NCBI RefSeq assembly: GCF_900100085.1
Contig: NZ_FNEJ01000011.1
Location: 114,611 to 178,610, forward strand
Length of the DNA: 64,000 nt
Source of the DNA: Salipiger marinus
Lineage (GTDB): Bacteria > Pseudomonadota > Alphaproteobacteria > Rhodobacterales > Rhodobacteraceae
Reading direction: 5' to 3'
Made by a program: the position numbers and the translations under genes. Positions 26,455 to 34,413 of this stretch are shown piece by piece. The number at the start of each line of letters is the position of its first letter. Within the stretch, counting starts at the first letter, position 1. The notes under the pieces were generated by a model, which saw only the letters and a list, made by a program, of their open reading frames with translations, did no database searches and had not been told where the DNA came from.

Positions 26455-27443
26455 TCCGCCTGCCCTTCGCCGATCTGGTGGCCCTTCTGGCCCGGCTGTT
26501 CCGCGCGCAGGGTCTGCGCGCGGAGGTGGCGCAGGTTCTGGCGGAAAACTGCGCGGCCTGCCAGCGCGACGGCGCGCTGAGCCATGGGGTATTCCGCATC
26601 CCGGCCTATGTCTCGACCCTGCGCAGCGGCTGGGGCGCGCCCAATGCCGAGCCGGTGATCGAGGATAACGGCGCCGCGCAGATCCGCGTCGATGCGCGCG
26701 GCGGCTTTGCGCAGGTGGCGCTGCAGGCCGCGCGCCCGCTGCTGCTGGACCGGGTGCGGGCGCAGGGGGTGGCGGTGCTGGCGCTGCGCAATTCGCAGCA
26801 TTTCAGCGCGCTCTGGCCCGATGTCGAACCCTTTGGCGAAGCGGGACTTGTGGCGCTGTCGGTGGTCAATTCCATGGCGGTGGTGGTGCCGCCGGGCGGG
26901 ACCACGCCGGTTTTTGGCACCAATCCCATGGCCTTTGCCTGTCCACGCGACGGCGAGCCGCCCTATGTCTGGGATCAGGCCGGATCGGCGCTGGCCCATG
27001 GCGACGTGCAGATCGCCGCGCGGCAGGGGCATGCCCTGCCCGAAGGCTGCGGCGTCGATGCTTCGGGCCAGCTCACCACCGACCCGAACGCCATTCTGGA
27101 GGGCGGCGCGCTTTTGCCCTTTGGCGGGCACAAGGGGGCCTCGCTGGCCATGACCATCGAGATTCTGGCGGCAGCCTTCACCGGCGGCGCGTTTTCGTCA
27201 GAGGTGGACTGGTCGGCCCATCCCGGCGCCAAGATCCCCTGCACCGGCCAGATGCTGCTGCTGCTCGATCCAGACCGCGGCGCGGGCTTTGCGCAGCGAG
27301 TGCGGCAGCTGTCGGATGCGGTGCGCGCGGCGGGGCAGGACCGGCTGCCCGGCGACCGCCGCCGCCGCCTGCGCGCCGAGGCCGAGGCGCAGGGCGTGGC
27401 GCTGACCGAGGATGATCTGGCGATGCTGCAGAGCTATCTCTGA
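26451..27443 (+). CDS. Ldh-family NAD(P)-dependent oxidoreductase
   Basis: The 330-residue protein belongs to the malate/L-lactate dehydrogenase-like family (YjmC/YbiC, Dpk A). Evidence includes CAACQRDGALSHGVFRIPAYV near residue 32, LALRNSQHFSALW near 107, PPGGTTPVFGTNPMAFACP near 145 and PFGGHKGASLAMTIEILAAAFTGG near 222. Members reduce 2-oxoacids or cyclic imines such as piperideine-2-carboxylate. Coupling to an N-acyl amino acid hydrolase suggests amino-acid or imino-acid catabolism, which is inference. It converges on sitD with an eight-base gap. Confidence 0.87.
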   Translation: MIRLPFADLVALLARLFRAQGLRAEVAQVLAENCAACQRDGALSHGVFRIPAYVSTLRSGWGAPNAEPVIEDNGAAQIRVDARGGFAQVALQAARPLLLDRVRAQGVAVLALRNSQHFSALWPDVEPFGEAGLVALSVVNSMAVVVPPGGTTPVFGTNPMAFACPRDGEPPYVWDQAGSALAHGDVQIAARQGHALPEGCGVDASGQLTTDPNAILEGGALLPFGGHKGASLAMTIEILAAAFTGGAFSSEVDWSAHPGAKIPCTGQMLLLLDPDRGAGFAQRVRQLSDAVRAAGQDRLPGDRRRRLRAEAEAQGVALTEDDLAMLQSYL

Positions 27444-27451
27444 CCGACGGG

Positions 27452-28276
27452 CTAGGACAGAACGGGTCGGCGCAGCAGGTGCCGACCCAGAGCCAGCAGG
27501 AAAAACCCCGTCAGGATCAGCACGATGGTCGGCGCGGGCGCGCTGTCGAGAAAGAGGCTCAGCCAGACACCCGTGACCCCTGCGATCATGGCAAGCGCCA
27601 CCGACACCGCGAGCATCGCCGGAAAACGCCGTGTCAGCAGGAAGGCACTGGCCCCCGGCGCGATCAGCAGCGCGACGGACAGGATGATCCCCACCGCCGA
27701 CAGCATCGCCACCACCGTGGCCGACAGCGCCACCAGCAGCCCGTAATGCAGCAGCCGCACCCGCAGCCCCGCCATCCGCGCCTGCACCGGATCAAAGGCC
27801 AGCAGCAGCAGGTCGCGCCAGAGCAGCAGCAGCGCCAGCCCCACCCCGCCCGCGATCAGCCCGGTGGTCCACAGATCGGCGGCGCTGACCCCCAGCAGGT
27901 TGCCGAACAGGATGTGATCCAGATGCAAGTCCGAGGAGATCTGCGTGTAAAGCACGATGCCCAGCCCGAACATGCCGGAAAACACCACGCCCATCACCGT
28001 GTCCTGCTTGACCCGCGACAGGTCGCGGATGACGCCCGTGGCGAGCGCACAGAAGAGCCCCGCCAGAAACGCGCCGATCAGCAGCGGAATCCCCGCCATA
28101 TAGGCCAGCACCACCCCCGGCAGCACCGCATGGGACACCGCATCGCCCATCAGCGACCAGCCCTTCAGCACCAGAAAACACGACAGCAGCCCGGCGGCGG
28201 GCGCCATCAGCAGCGTGATCAGCAGCGCATTCTGCAGGAAGGGCAGCTGGAACGGCAGCAGCAGCGTGTCGATCAT
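27452..28276 (-). CDS. sitD: Manganese/iron ABC transporter permease SitD
   Basis: The 274-residue ABC-3 family permease has about eight helices and the motifs LKGWSLMGDAVSHAVLPGVVLAY near residue 37-60 and LLIAPGASAFLLTRRFPAML near 205. It overlaps sitC by ATGA. Two different permeases in one operon is the hallmark of SitABCD rather than single-permease ZnuABC. Confidence 0.9.
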   Translation of the reverse strand: MIDTLLLPFQLPFLQNALLITLLMAPAAGLLSCFLVLKGWSLMGDAVSHAVLPGVVLAYMAGIPLLIGAFLAGLFCALATGVIRDLSRVKQDTVMGVVFSGMFGLGIVLYTQISSDLHLDHILFGNLLGVSAADLWTTGLIAGGVGLALLLLWRDLLLLAFDPVQARMAGLRVRLLHYGLLVALSATVVAMLSAVGIILSVALLIAPGASAFLLTRRFPAMLAVSVALAMIAGVTGVWLSLFLDSAPAPTIVLILTGFFLLALGRHLLRRPVLS

Positions 28277-29133
28277 GCCGCATCCTCCGAAGCCGCGACC
28301 CGGGCGCGACGGCGCGCGGCCAGCACGCCATGTTTGGGCGCAAAGGCAAGCGCCAGCAGGAACAGGGCGGTCTGCAGGCAGACGATGACACCCCCCGTCG
28401 CGCCATCAAGGAAATAGCTCAGATAGGCGCCCAAGGCGCAGGTGCTGGCGCCGATCCCCACCGCCAGCGCCAGCAGGCGCGGAAAGCGGTCGCAGAGCAG
28501 ATAGGCGGTGGCCCCCGGCGTCACCACCAGGGCGATGACCAGAAACGCCCCCACCGTCTGCAGCGCCGCGACGGTGCAGGCGGCAAGCAGCGTGAAGAAC
28601 AGCGCGCGCAGCGCCGTGGGGTTCAGCCCCAGCGTGCGGGCATGGGCCTCGTCAAAGAACACCGCCAGCAGGTCGCGCCATTTCGCCAGAAGGATCAGCA
28701 GCGAGATCCCTCCGATCAGCGCCAGCTGCAGCGTGTCGGCGGGGGTGATGGCAAGGATATTGCCCATGGTGATGGTCTGCACTGACACCGACACCGGGTT
28801 GAGCGAGACCATGAACAGCCCCAGCCCGAAAAACGAGGTGAAGACCAGCCCGATCAGCGTGTCTTCCTTGAGCCCGGTGCGCGCGCGCAAGAGCAGCAGC
28901 GCCAGCGCCGCGAGCCCCCCCGACAGGAACGCGCCAAGCGCAAAGGGCAGGCCCAGCATATAGGCTCCCGCGACGCCGGGCACGATGGCATGGCTCAGCG
29001 CGTCACCGATCAGCGACCAGCCCTTCAGCATCAGGAAGGCCGACAGGAAGGCGCAGACCGCCCCCACCAGCGCCGACACCCAGATGGCATTGGTCATGTA
29101 GCCGTAGCTGAAAGGCTCCAGCAGCAGGCTCAT
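28273..29133 (-). CDS. sitC: Manganese/iron ABC transporter permease SitC
   Basis: The 286-residue ABC-3 permease has LMLKGWSLIGDALSHAIVPGVAGAY near residue 35, a family signature shared with SitD, and VVTPGATAYLLCDRFPRLL near 215. It overlaps both sitB and sitD by four bases, so the operon is tightly coupled. Confidence 0.9.
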   Translation of the reverse strand: MSLLLEPFSYGYMTNAIWVSALVGAVCAFLSAFLMLKGWSLIGDALSHAIVPGVAGAYMLGLPFALGAFLSGGLAALALLLLRARTGLKEDTLIGLVFTSFFGLGLFMVSLNPVSVSVQTITMGNILAITPADTLQLALIGGISLLILLAKWRDLLAVFFDEAHARTLGLNPTALRALFFTLLAACTVAALQTVGAFLVIALVVTPGATAYLLCDRFPRLLALAVGIGASTCALGAYLSYFLDGATGGVIVCLQTALFLLALAFAPKHGVLAARRRARVAASEDAA

Positions 29134-29897
29134 GCCCGCGCCCCCGCCACACGCAGCGGCACAGACTCCACCAGAGGGGCCATGCCGCCGAACGTGTCGC
29201 GCAGCGCGGCCTCGGTCAGCACCTCCGCCGTGGGGCCATGCGCCAGCACCGTGCCGCGCACCAGCACCACGCGGTCGCAGAACTCCGGCACGGCGGCGAT
29301 GTTATGGGTGGCCACCAGCATCACCCGGCCCTCGGCGCGCAGCTCGCGCAGCAGATCCATGATCTGCGCCTCGGTGGTCATGTCGACCCCGGCGAAAGGC
29401 TCGTCGAGCAGGATCACCCGCGCCTGCTGTGCCAGCGCGCGGGCGACAAAGACGCGCTTTTTCTGCCCGCCCGACAGCTCGCCGATCTGGCGGTGGCGGA
29501 ACTCGGCCATGCCCACCCGCTCCAGCGCCTGCGCCACGGCGCGGCGGTCGGCGTCGCGGGCGCGGCGCAGGAACCCCATATGGCCATAGCGGCCCATCAT
29601 CACCACATCTTCGACCAGCACCGGAAAGGTCCAGTCGACCTCTTCGGCCTGCGGCACATAGGCCACGGCCTGCGCCCGGATCGCCTGCGCCACCGGCTGG
29701 CCCAGCAGCGCCACCTCTCCGGCGGCGCGCGGCACAAAGCCCATCAGCGCCTTGAACAGCGTCGATTTCCCGGCGCCATTCATGCCCAGAAGCCCGGCGA
29801 TGGTGCCGGTGGGCAGGCTGAAGCTGGCGTCGCGCAGCGCGGTCATGCCGGTGCGGTAGCGCACGGTCAGCCCGTCGACCCGGATGCCTTCGGTCAT
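29130..29897 (-). CDS. sitB: Manganese/iron ABC transporter ATP-binding protein SitB
   Basis: The 255-residue ATPase has Walker A GMNGAGKST near residue 38, signature LSGGQKKRVFVARALAQ near 140, Walker B VILLDEPFAGVD near 160 and ATHNIAAV near 195. The QKKR signature variant is common in metal-chelate ATPases of this group. It overlaps sitA and sitC by four bases. Confidence 0.9.
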   Translation of the reverse strand: MTEGIRVDGLTVRYRTGMTALRDASFSLPTGTIAGLLGMNGAGKSTLFKALMGFVPRAAGEVALLGQPVAQAIRAQAVAYVPQAEEVDWTFPVLVEDVVMMGRYGHMGFLRRARDADRRAVAQALERVGMAEFRHRQIGELSGGQKKRVFVARALAQQARVILLDEPFAGVDMTTEAQIMDLLRELRAEGRVMLVATHNIAAVPEFCDRVVLVRGTVLAHGPTAEVLTEAALRDTFGGMAPLVESVPLRVAGARA

Positions 29898-30784
29898 TGG
29901 CTGAGCCCCTGCAGGATGGTTTCCGACGTGACGCGCAGCAGATCAAGATAGCTGGGCACCGGGCCGCCGGGTTCCGACAGGCTGTCGACATACAGCACCC
30001 CGCCATAGGCCGCCCCTGTTTCGCGGGCGATCTGCCAGGCCGGGCGGTCGGAGACGGTGGATTCGGAAAACACCACCGGGATCTGATGGGTCCGCACCGC
30101 ATCCACCACCGCGCGCACCTGCTGCGGCGTGCCCTGTTCGTCGGCGTTGATCGGCCACAGGAACAGCTCGCGCAGGCCGTAATCCCGCGCCAGATAGGAA
30201 AACGCCCCTTCGGAGGTGACCAGCCAGCGGCGGTCTTCGGGCAGCGCGCGGATCGCGTCGCGCAGCGGGCCGATGGTGTCGCGGATGCGGGTCTTGTAGG
30301 CCTCGGCATTGGCCCGGTAGGCGGCCGCATTGGCGGGATCGGCGGTTTCCAGCGCGGCGCGGATATTGTCCACATAGACCAGCGCCGGCTCCAGCCCCAT
30401 CCACGCATGCGGGTTGGGCTTGCCGTCATAGCTGCCGCCCGCGATCGGCATCGGGGCGATGCCGTCGCTGACCGTGGCGGCGGGCACGTCGCGCAGGTTG
30501 CCGAAGAACTGTTCGAACCACAGCTCCAGATTCAGTCCGTTCCACAGCACCAGATCCGCATCCTGCGCACGCAGGATGTCGCGCGGCGTCGGGGAATAGC
30601 CGTGGATCTCGGCGCCGGGCCGGGTGACGGACACCACCTCGGCCACCTCGCCCGCGACGTTCTGCGCCATGTCGGCGATGATGGTGAAGGTTGTGACGAC
30701 CTTGAGACGACCTTGGGCCAGCGCGGGGCGGGCCATCAGGCCAAAGGCCGCGGACAAGGCAAGGGTCTGGCGTCGGGTGAGCAT
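29894..30784 (-). CDS. sitA: Manganese/iron ABC transporter binding protein SitA
   Basis: The 296-residue cluster A-I binding protein has a signal peptide starting MLTRRQTLALS (Tat-like RR) to about residue 24. Predicted metal ligands are His61 (IHGYSP), His126 (NPHAWM), Glu192 (TSEGAF) and an Asp in YVDSLSEPGGP, the His-His-Glu-Asp set of Mn/Fe rather than Zn binders, which use a third His and a His-rich loop, absent here. It is divergent from mur with two candidate operators between. Confidence 0.92.
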   Translation of the reverse strand: MLTRRQTLALSAAFGLMARPALAQGRLKVVTTFTIIADMAQNVAGEVAEVVSVTRPGAEIHGYSPTPRDILRAQDADLVLWNGLNLELWFEQFFGNLRDVPAATVSDGIAPMPIAGGSYDGKPNPHAWMGLEPALVYVDNIRAALETADPANAAAYRANAEAYKTRIRDTIGPLRDAIRALPEDRRWLVTSEGAFSYLARDYGLRELFLWPINADEQGTPQQVRAVVDAVRTHQIPVVFSESTVSDRPAWQIARETGAAYGGVLYVDSLSEPGGPVPSYLDLLRVTSETILQGLSQ

Positions 30785-30814
30785 GCGGATCTCCTGTGGG
30801 TTGTCGCATCTATC

Positions 30815-30829
30815 TGCGAATGGTTTGCA
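30815..30829. promoter_or_regulatory. Mur-box candidate 1
   Basis: TGCGAA-TGG-TTTGCA is a near-perfect dyad in the 126-base divergent space between sitA and mur. The TGC(A)AA half-sites resemble the Mur-responsive sequences upstream of sitA in rhizobia, from memory and unverified. Confidence 0.5.
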
Positions 30830-30840
30830 TCTGTCAAGTC

Positions 30841-30861
30841 AGTTGCAATCCATTTGCAACT
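30841..30861. promoter_or_regulatory. Mur-box candidate 2 (perfect 8-base inverted repeat)
   Basis: AGTTGCAA and TTGCAACT flank a five-base spacer. Its TGCAA half-sites match candidate 1, 26 bases away, closer to mur. Two sites fit manganese repression of sitABCD and perhaps autoregulation. Confidence 0.55.
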
Positions 30862-30910
30862 AAGCGCGGAGGATCTTGTCAGCGCGCTCCGCAGCGGGCA
30901 AAACCGATGG

Positions 30911-31339
30911 ATGACACGACTGGCCCGCTCTGACCGACTGACACAGGCCCTGCGCGATGCAGGCATCCGCATGACGCGGCAGCGCGCCGTGCTGGTGGCG
31001 AAGCTTGCCGAAGCCGAAGACCATCCCGACGCGGTGGAACTGCACCGCCGCGCCGAAGAGGAAATGCCGGGGATTTCGCTGTCGACCGTCTATCGCACGC
31101 TCAGCGCGCTGGAGGGTCAGGGGGTGATCCACCGCCACCAGTTCGAAGGCGCCTCCGCCCGGTTCGAACATGCCGATGCGGGCCATCACGACCACATGAT
31201 CGACGTGGATACGGGCGAGGTGATCGAATTCTGCTCTGACCGGATCGAACGGCTGCAGGCGGAACTGGCGGCGGAACTGGGCTATGACATCGTCCACCAC
31301 CGGATGGAGCTTTACGTGCGGCGCAAGCCCACATCCTGA
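30911..31339 (+). CDS. mur: Fur-family metalloregulator, Mur type
   Basis: The 142-residue protein has a winged helix with GIRMTRQRAVLVAKLAEAEDHPDA near residue 18-40 and SLSTVYRTLSALEGQGVI near 55-72, then the metal site HADAGHHDHMIDVDTGEVIEF near 88-108. It lacks the CxxC pair of structural-zinc Fur/Zur proteins and has a single Cys, as in alphaproteobacterial Mur. Position divergent from sitABCD supports Mn-responsive Mur over Irr or Zur. ATG 30911 has a weak ribosome site; no better in-frame start is seen. Its 3' end overlaps the convergent permease gene by 28 bases. Confidence 0.85.
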   Translation: MTRLARSDRLTQALRDAGIRMTRQRAVLVAKLAEAEDHPDAVELHRRAEEEMPGISLSTVYRTLSALEGQGVIHRHQFEGASARFEHADAGHHDHMIDVDTGEVIEFCSDRIERLQAELAAELGYDIVHHRMELYVRRKPTS

Positions 31340-32832
31340 GCCAGCGCCTGCGCGGTGCCGCGCCCGGTGGCGCGCGCCCGGCCATCGGTCCGTGCCCGAA
31401 GATGCCGCGAGGCCGCATCCACCGCCACGGTCAGCGCCCCCGCCCCCAGCAGCAGCAGCACCGCCCGGTCGAGCCGCAGTTCCGACATGGCGCCGTCGAT
31501 GTAGAATCCCAGCGTCGCCACCCCCAGAAGCCCCATCACGGCGGTTTCGCGCAGGATGATCTCCCACCGGTAGAGACACAGCGCGACAAAGGCGCCAAAA
31601 AGCCGCGGCAGCAGTTCCCAGAGCCACAGCATCGTGCCGCGCGGCGCATCGGCGCGCAGGCGTGGCACCAGCGCCTCGCCCTCGCGGCCCAGAAGATGGC
31701 CGATGATGGCGCCATTGTGCAGACCCAGCGCAAGGATCGCGGGCAGCATCGAAGGCCCGAAGATCTGCAGGAAAAGATAGGCCAGCATGTAATCGGGCAG
31801 GCTGCGCAGGATCACCAGCCCCAGATGCCCCAGCGCCTGCCCCACGCGCCCCGTCACCCGCCGCACGATCAGCCCGAAACTGGCCAGCGCCACCAACCCG
31901 GTCAGCACCAGCGCGATCTGCGCCACCAGCAGCGTCGCCCACAGGCCCGGCAGCACCTGCTGCATCAGCAGCGGCCCCAGCCAGTCAGCAAAGGCGCCCG
32001 CATCCCAGCCGTCGCGCAGCGGCGCGGGGATCACGTCATGGCTCAGGAACCGCCACAGCGCGCCCTGCCCCATGGGCGGCGTCGGGATCAGCGCCAGCCA
32101 GACCACCGCCGCCGCGATCCAGACCGGCACCAGCCGCCGCCGCATCCACAGCCGGAGGGAGGCGATCAGCGCCACATAGCAGATCAGGATGGCACTGGCC
32201 GCGCCGTAATCGCCCATGCGGAAAAAGCTGTCGAGCTGGAAGCCCAGCGTCGGCAGCCCGACGAATCCCAGCACCGCGCTGGAGCGCAGCCCGCATTCCA
32301 GCCGGTAAAGCGTGTAGCTTTGCATCGCCCCCGCCGCCAGCGGCAGCTGCGCAAAGACAAAGCGCGACAGCGCGCCGGTGCGCGGCGGCAGGATCTGCGC
32401 GGGCCGGGGATCGACCTCTTCGATCTGTTCGGCAAAGACCTTGGCGAAGATGCCCGCATAGGGCAGCGCGATGGCCAGCACCCCGGTCAGCGGCCCCAGC
32501 CCCAGCACCTGCAGCAGCAGCAGCGCCCAGAACAGTTCGTGCACCGAGCGCAGCGCGATGGCGAGCCCGCGCACCCCGCGCAGATGCAGGAACGGCGCCA
32601 TGACAAAGCCCGCCGCACCGCCAAGCGCCACGCCCGCGATGGCGAAAAACACGGTAGAGGCCAGCGCCCGCCCGATCTGGTCCACCGCGCCGAAATCGGG
32701 GCGCAGGAACCCCGCCCCCATCCGCGCCAGCGCCGCCCAAGGGTCATGCCCCGCCAGCGTCAGATCGGCCAAGGGCAGCGCCAGCAGCCCCGCCAGCGCA
32801 AACAGCGCCACGATGCGCAGTCTAATCGGCAT
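31312..32832 (-). CDS. ABC transporter permease, PhnE-type, two fused permease domains
   Basis: The 506-residue protein carries two similar permease halves. The first has the coupling loop around VFAEQIEEVDPRPAQILPP near residue 150, the second an equivalent stretch LLGREGEALVPRLRADAPRG near 400, and both end ...LGFVGLPTLGF / LLGVATLGFYI. Such fused forms serve PhnD-like oxyanion or phosphonate systems, so the fusion replaces a homodimer. The start at 32832 overlaps the ATPase stop by 11 bases. Its stop overlaps mur. Confidence 0.82.
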   Translation of the reverse strand: MPIRLRIVALFALAGLLALPLADLTLAGHDPWAALARMGAGFLRPDFGAVDQIGRALASTVFFAIAGVALGGAAGFVMAPFLHLRGVRGLAIALRSVHELFWALLLLQVLGLGPLTGVLAIALPYAGIFAKVFAEQIEEVDPRPAQILPPRTGALSRFVFAQLPLAAGAMQSYTLYRLECGLRSSAVLGFVGLPTLGFQLDSFFRMGDYGAASAILICYVALIASLRLWMRRRLVPVWIAAAVVWLALIPTPPMGQGALWRFLSHDVIPAPLRDGWDAGAFADWLGPLLMQQVLPGLWATLLVAQIALVLTGLVALASFGLIVRRVTGRVGQALGHLGLVILRSLPDYMLAYLFLQIFGPSMLPAILALGLHNGAIIGHLLGREGEALVPRLRADAPRGTMLWLWELLPRLFGAFVALCLYRWEIILRETAVMGLLGVATLGFYIDGAMSELRLDRAVLLLLGAGALTVAVDAASRHLRARTDGRARATGRGTAQALAQDVGLRRT

Positions 32833-33487
32833 AAAGTGCCGCCATCTGCGCATCCTCCACCGCCCCGGGGGCGGCGTCGAAAAGGATGCGCCCGTCGCGC
32901 AGGCCCAGCAGCCTTGTGCCGAAGCGGCGGGCAAGGCCTACGTCATGCAGCGCCACCACGGCGGTGGCAAAGCGCGCGGCGATCAGATCCATCAGCAGCG
33001 GCCCTTGGGTTTCGTCCACCGCCGAGACCGGCTCGTCGCCCAGCATCACCGTGCCGCCCCGGTAAAGCCCGCGCGCCAGTGCCACGCGCTGCTTCTGCCC
33101 GCCCGACAGGGCGGCGACGGGGCGGTCGGCCAGTCCCTCCAGCGCCAGATCGGCCAGCAGGGCGGTCACCTCGGCGCGCTGGCGGGCGCGCGGCGCGATA
33201 AAGCTGCGCAGGTTGTAAAGCGCGCCGTGATCGTCAAGCCGTCCCATCAGAACGTTGCGCAGCACCGAAAGCTGCGGCACCAGCGCGTGATCCTGCGGCA
33301 CCAGCGCCACGCGCTGCCCCGCCCCGGTCATCTGGTCGTGCAGATGCGCCAGCAGCGTGGTCTTGCCCACACCGCTGCGCCCCAGCAGCACCAGCCTTTC
33401 GCCGGGATCAAGCGTCAGGGACAGATCCGACAGGACCGCCCCCGCGCCATACCCCAGCGTGGCCCCGGAAAGCCGCGCCAGCGTCAT
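32822..33487 (-). CDS. ABC transporter ATP-binding protein, PhnC-like
   Basis: The 221-residue ATPase has Walker A GRSGVGKTT near residue 37, VPQDHALVPQLSVLRNVL near 75, signature LSGGQKQRVALARGLYRGG near 125 and Walker B VMLGDEPVSAVD near 145. In Walker B the residue before DEP is Gly (LGDEP), as in PhnC-type proteins. It overlaps the binding-protein gene by four bases. Confidence 0.87.
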   Translation of the reverse strand: MTLARLSGATLGYGAGAVLSDLSLTLDPGERLVLLGRSGVGKTTLLAHLHDQMTGAGQRVALVPQDHALVPQLSVLRNVLMGRLDDHGALYNLRSFIAPRARQRAEVTALLADLALEGLADRPVAALSGGQKQRVALARGLYRGGTVMLGDEPVSAVDETQGPLLMDLIAARFATAVVALHDVGLARRFGTRLLGLRDGRILFDAAPGAVEDAQMAALYAD

Positions 33488-34341
33488 TCGAGCAGGTCAA
33501 GCTCCCGCGCCACATCCTCGATCGGCTGGAAATCCTCGCTTGCGGCGGGAATGAACCCGTCGCGCGGGAAGCTGGCCAGCAGGTCGGGATCGTCCATGGC
33601 AAGGATCGCCGCCTGCACCCGGTCGGCGAAGCCCTCGCCAAAGCGCGCATCGACATCGCCGCGAATGGTCCAGTTGTAATCGGGATAGGGCGGGGTCTGC
33701 CAGATCACCTGCGCGGTCTCGACCTCGGGGGCGCCATCGGCAAGCGCCTTGTCATAGACGGCATAGTTGAGCGCGCCCACCTGCCACGCGCCGCTCGCCA
33801 CCAGCCGCAGCGTCTGGCTGTGATCGCCGGAATAGCCCACGCGCGAGAAAAATTCCTCGGGCGCGCTGCCGGTCTCCTGCCGGATATGGAATTCCGGCAT
33901 CAGCCGCCCCGAGGTCGAGGTGCGCGCGCCGAAGGTGAAGGTCATGCCCTCCATCTCCTGCGGGAACTCGTCCGAAGGCTCCAGCCCGGTGTCGGTATTG
34001 GCGATGAAATAGGTGATGAAGGTCGGATCCTCGACCCCCTGCGCGATGGCCTTTGCGCCCGGCACCGCCAGCCGCGCCTGCACGCCGGTCAGGCCGCCGA
34101 ACCACGCCAGCTGCACCTGATCGTTGCGAAAGGCGGTGACGGCGGCGGGGTAGCTTTTCACCGGCACAAATTCCACCTCGACGCCCAAGGCGCCCTCAAG
34201 ATACTCGGCCACGGCGGAAAAGCGCGTGACGAGTGCAGTCTCGTCCTCGTCGGGAATGGCCGAAAAATAAAGCGTCTGCGCCCCGGCAGCGGTGCCGGAG
34301 AGCAGGGCGATCAGCGTGGCGGTCTGGAACATGCGGAGCAT
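33484..34341 (-). CDS. PhnD-like periplasmic binding protein (phosphonate/selenate-type)
   Basis: The 285-residue protein has a signal peptide (MLRMFQTATLIALLSGTAAGAQ), then LYFSAIPDEDETALVTRFSAVAEYLE, PVKSYPAAVTAFRNDQVQLAWFGGLTGV near 62-85, and FTFGARTSTSGRLMPEFHI near 134: the PhnD/SsuA-like pattern where serines and Tyr hold an oxyanion. I remember a group annotated as putative selenate binding proteins with this IPDEDE beginning and a double permease. Phosphonate, phosphite or arsenate are alternatives. No C-P lyase or selenium gene is in the window. Confidence 0.8.
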   Translation of the reverse strand: MLRMFQTATLIALLSGTAAGAQTLYFSAIPDEDETALVTRFSAVAEYLEGALGVEVEFVPVKSYPAAVTAFRNDQVQLAWFGGLTGVQARLAVPGAKAIAQGVEDPTFITYFIANTDTGLEPSDEFPQEMEGMTFTFGARTSTSGRLMPEFHIRQETGSAPEEFFSRVGYSGDHSQTLRLVASGAWQVGALNYAVYDKALADGAPEVETAQVIWQTPPYPDYNWTIRGDVDARFGEGFADRVQAAILAMDDPDLLASFPRDGFIPAASEDFQPIEDVARELDLLE

Positions 34342-34413
34342 CGGGTGATCCTTTGGTGGCTTTGCCGCGCCCTACCCCGGCGGGCCGCGCAGATCCAGAG
34401 GTTTGCGCGGGGG

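Noticed and set aside
27452..30784. Assignment of the cluster as zinc uptake (ZnuABC)
   Set aside because: Two permeases, His-His-Glu-Asp ligands without a His-rich loop, and a Mur-type regulator favour manganese.
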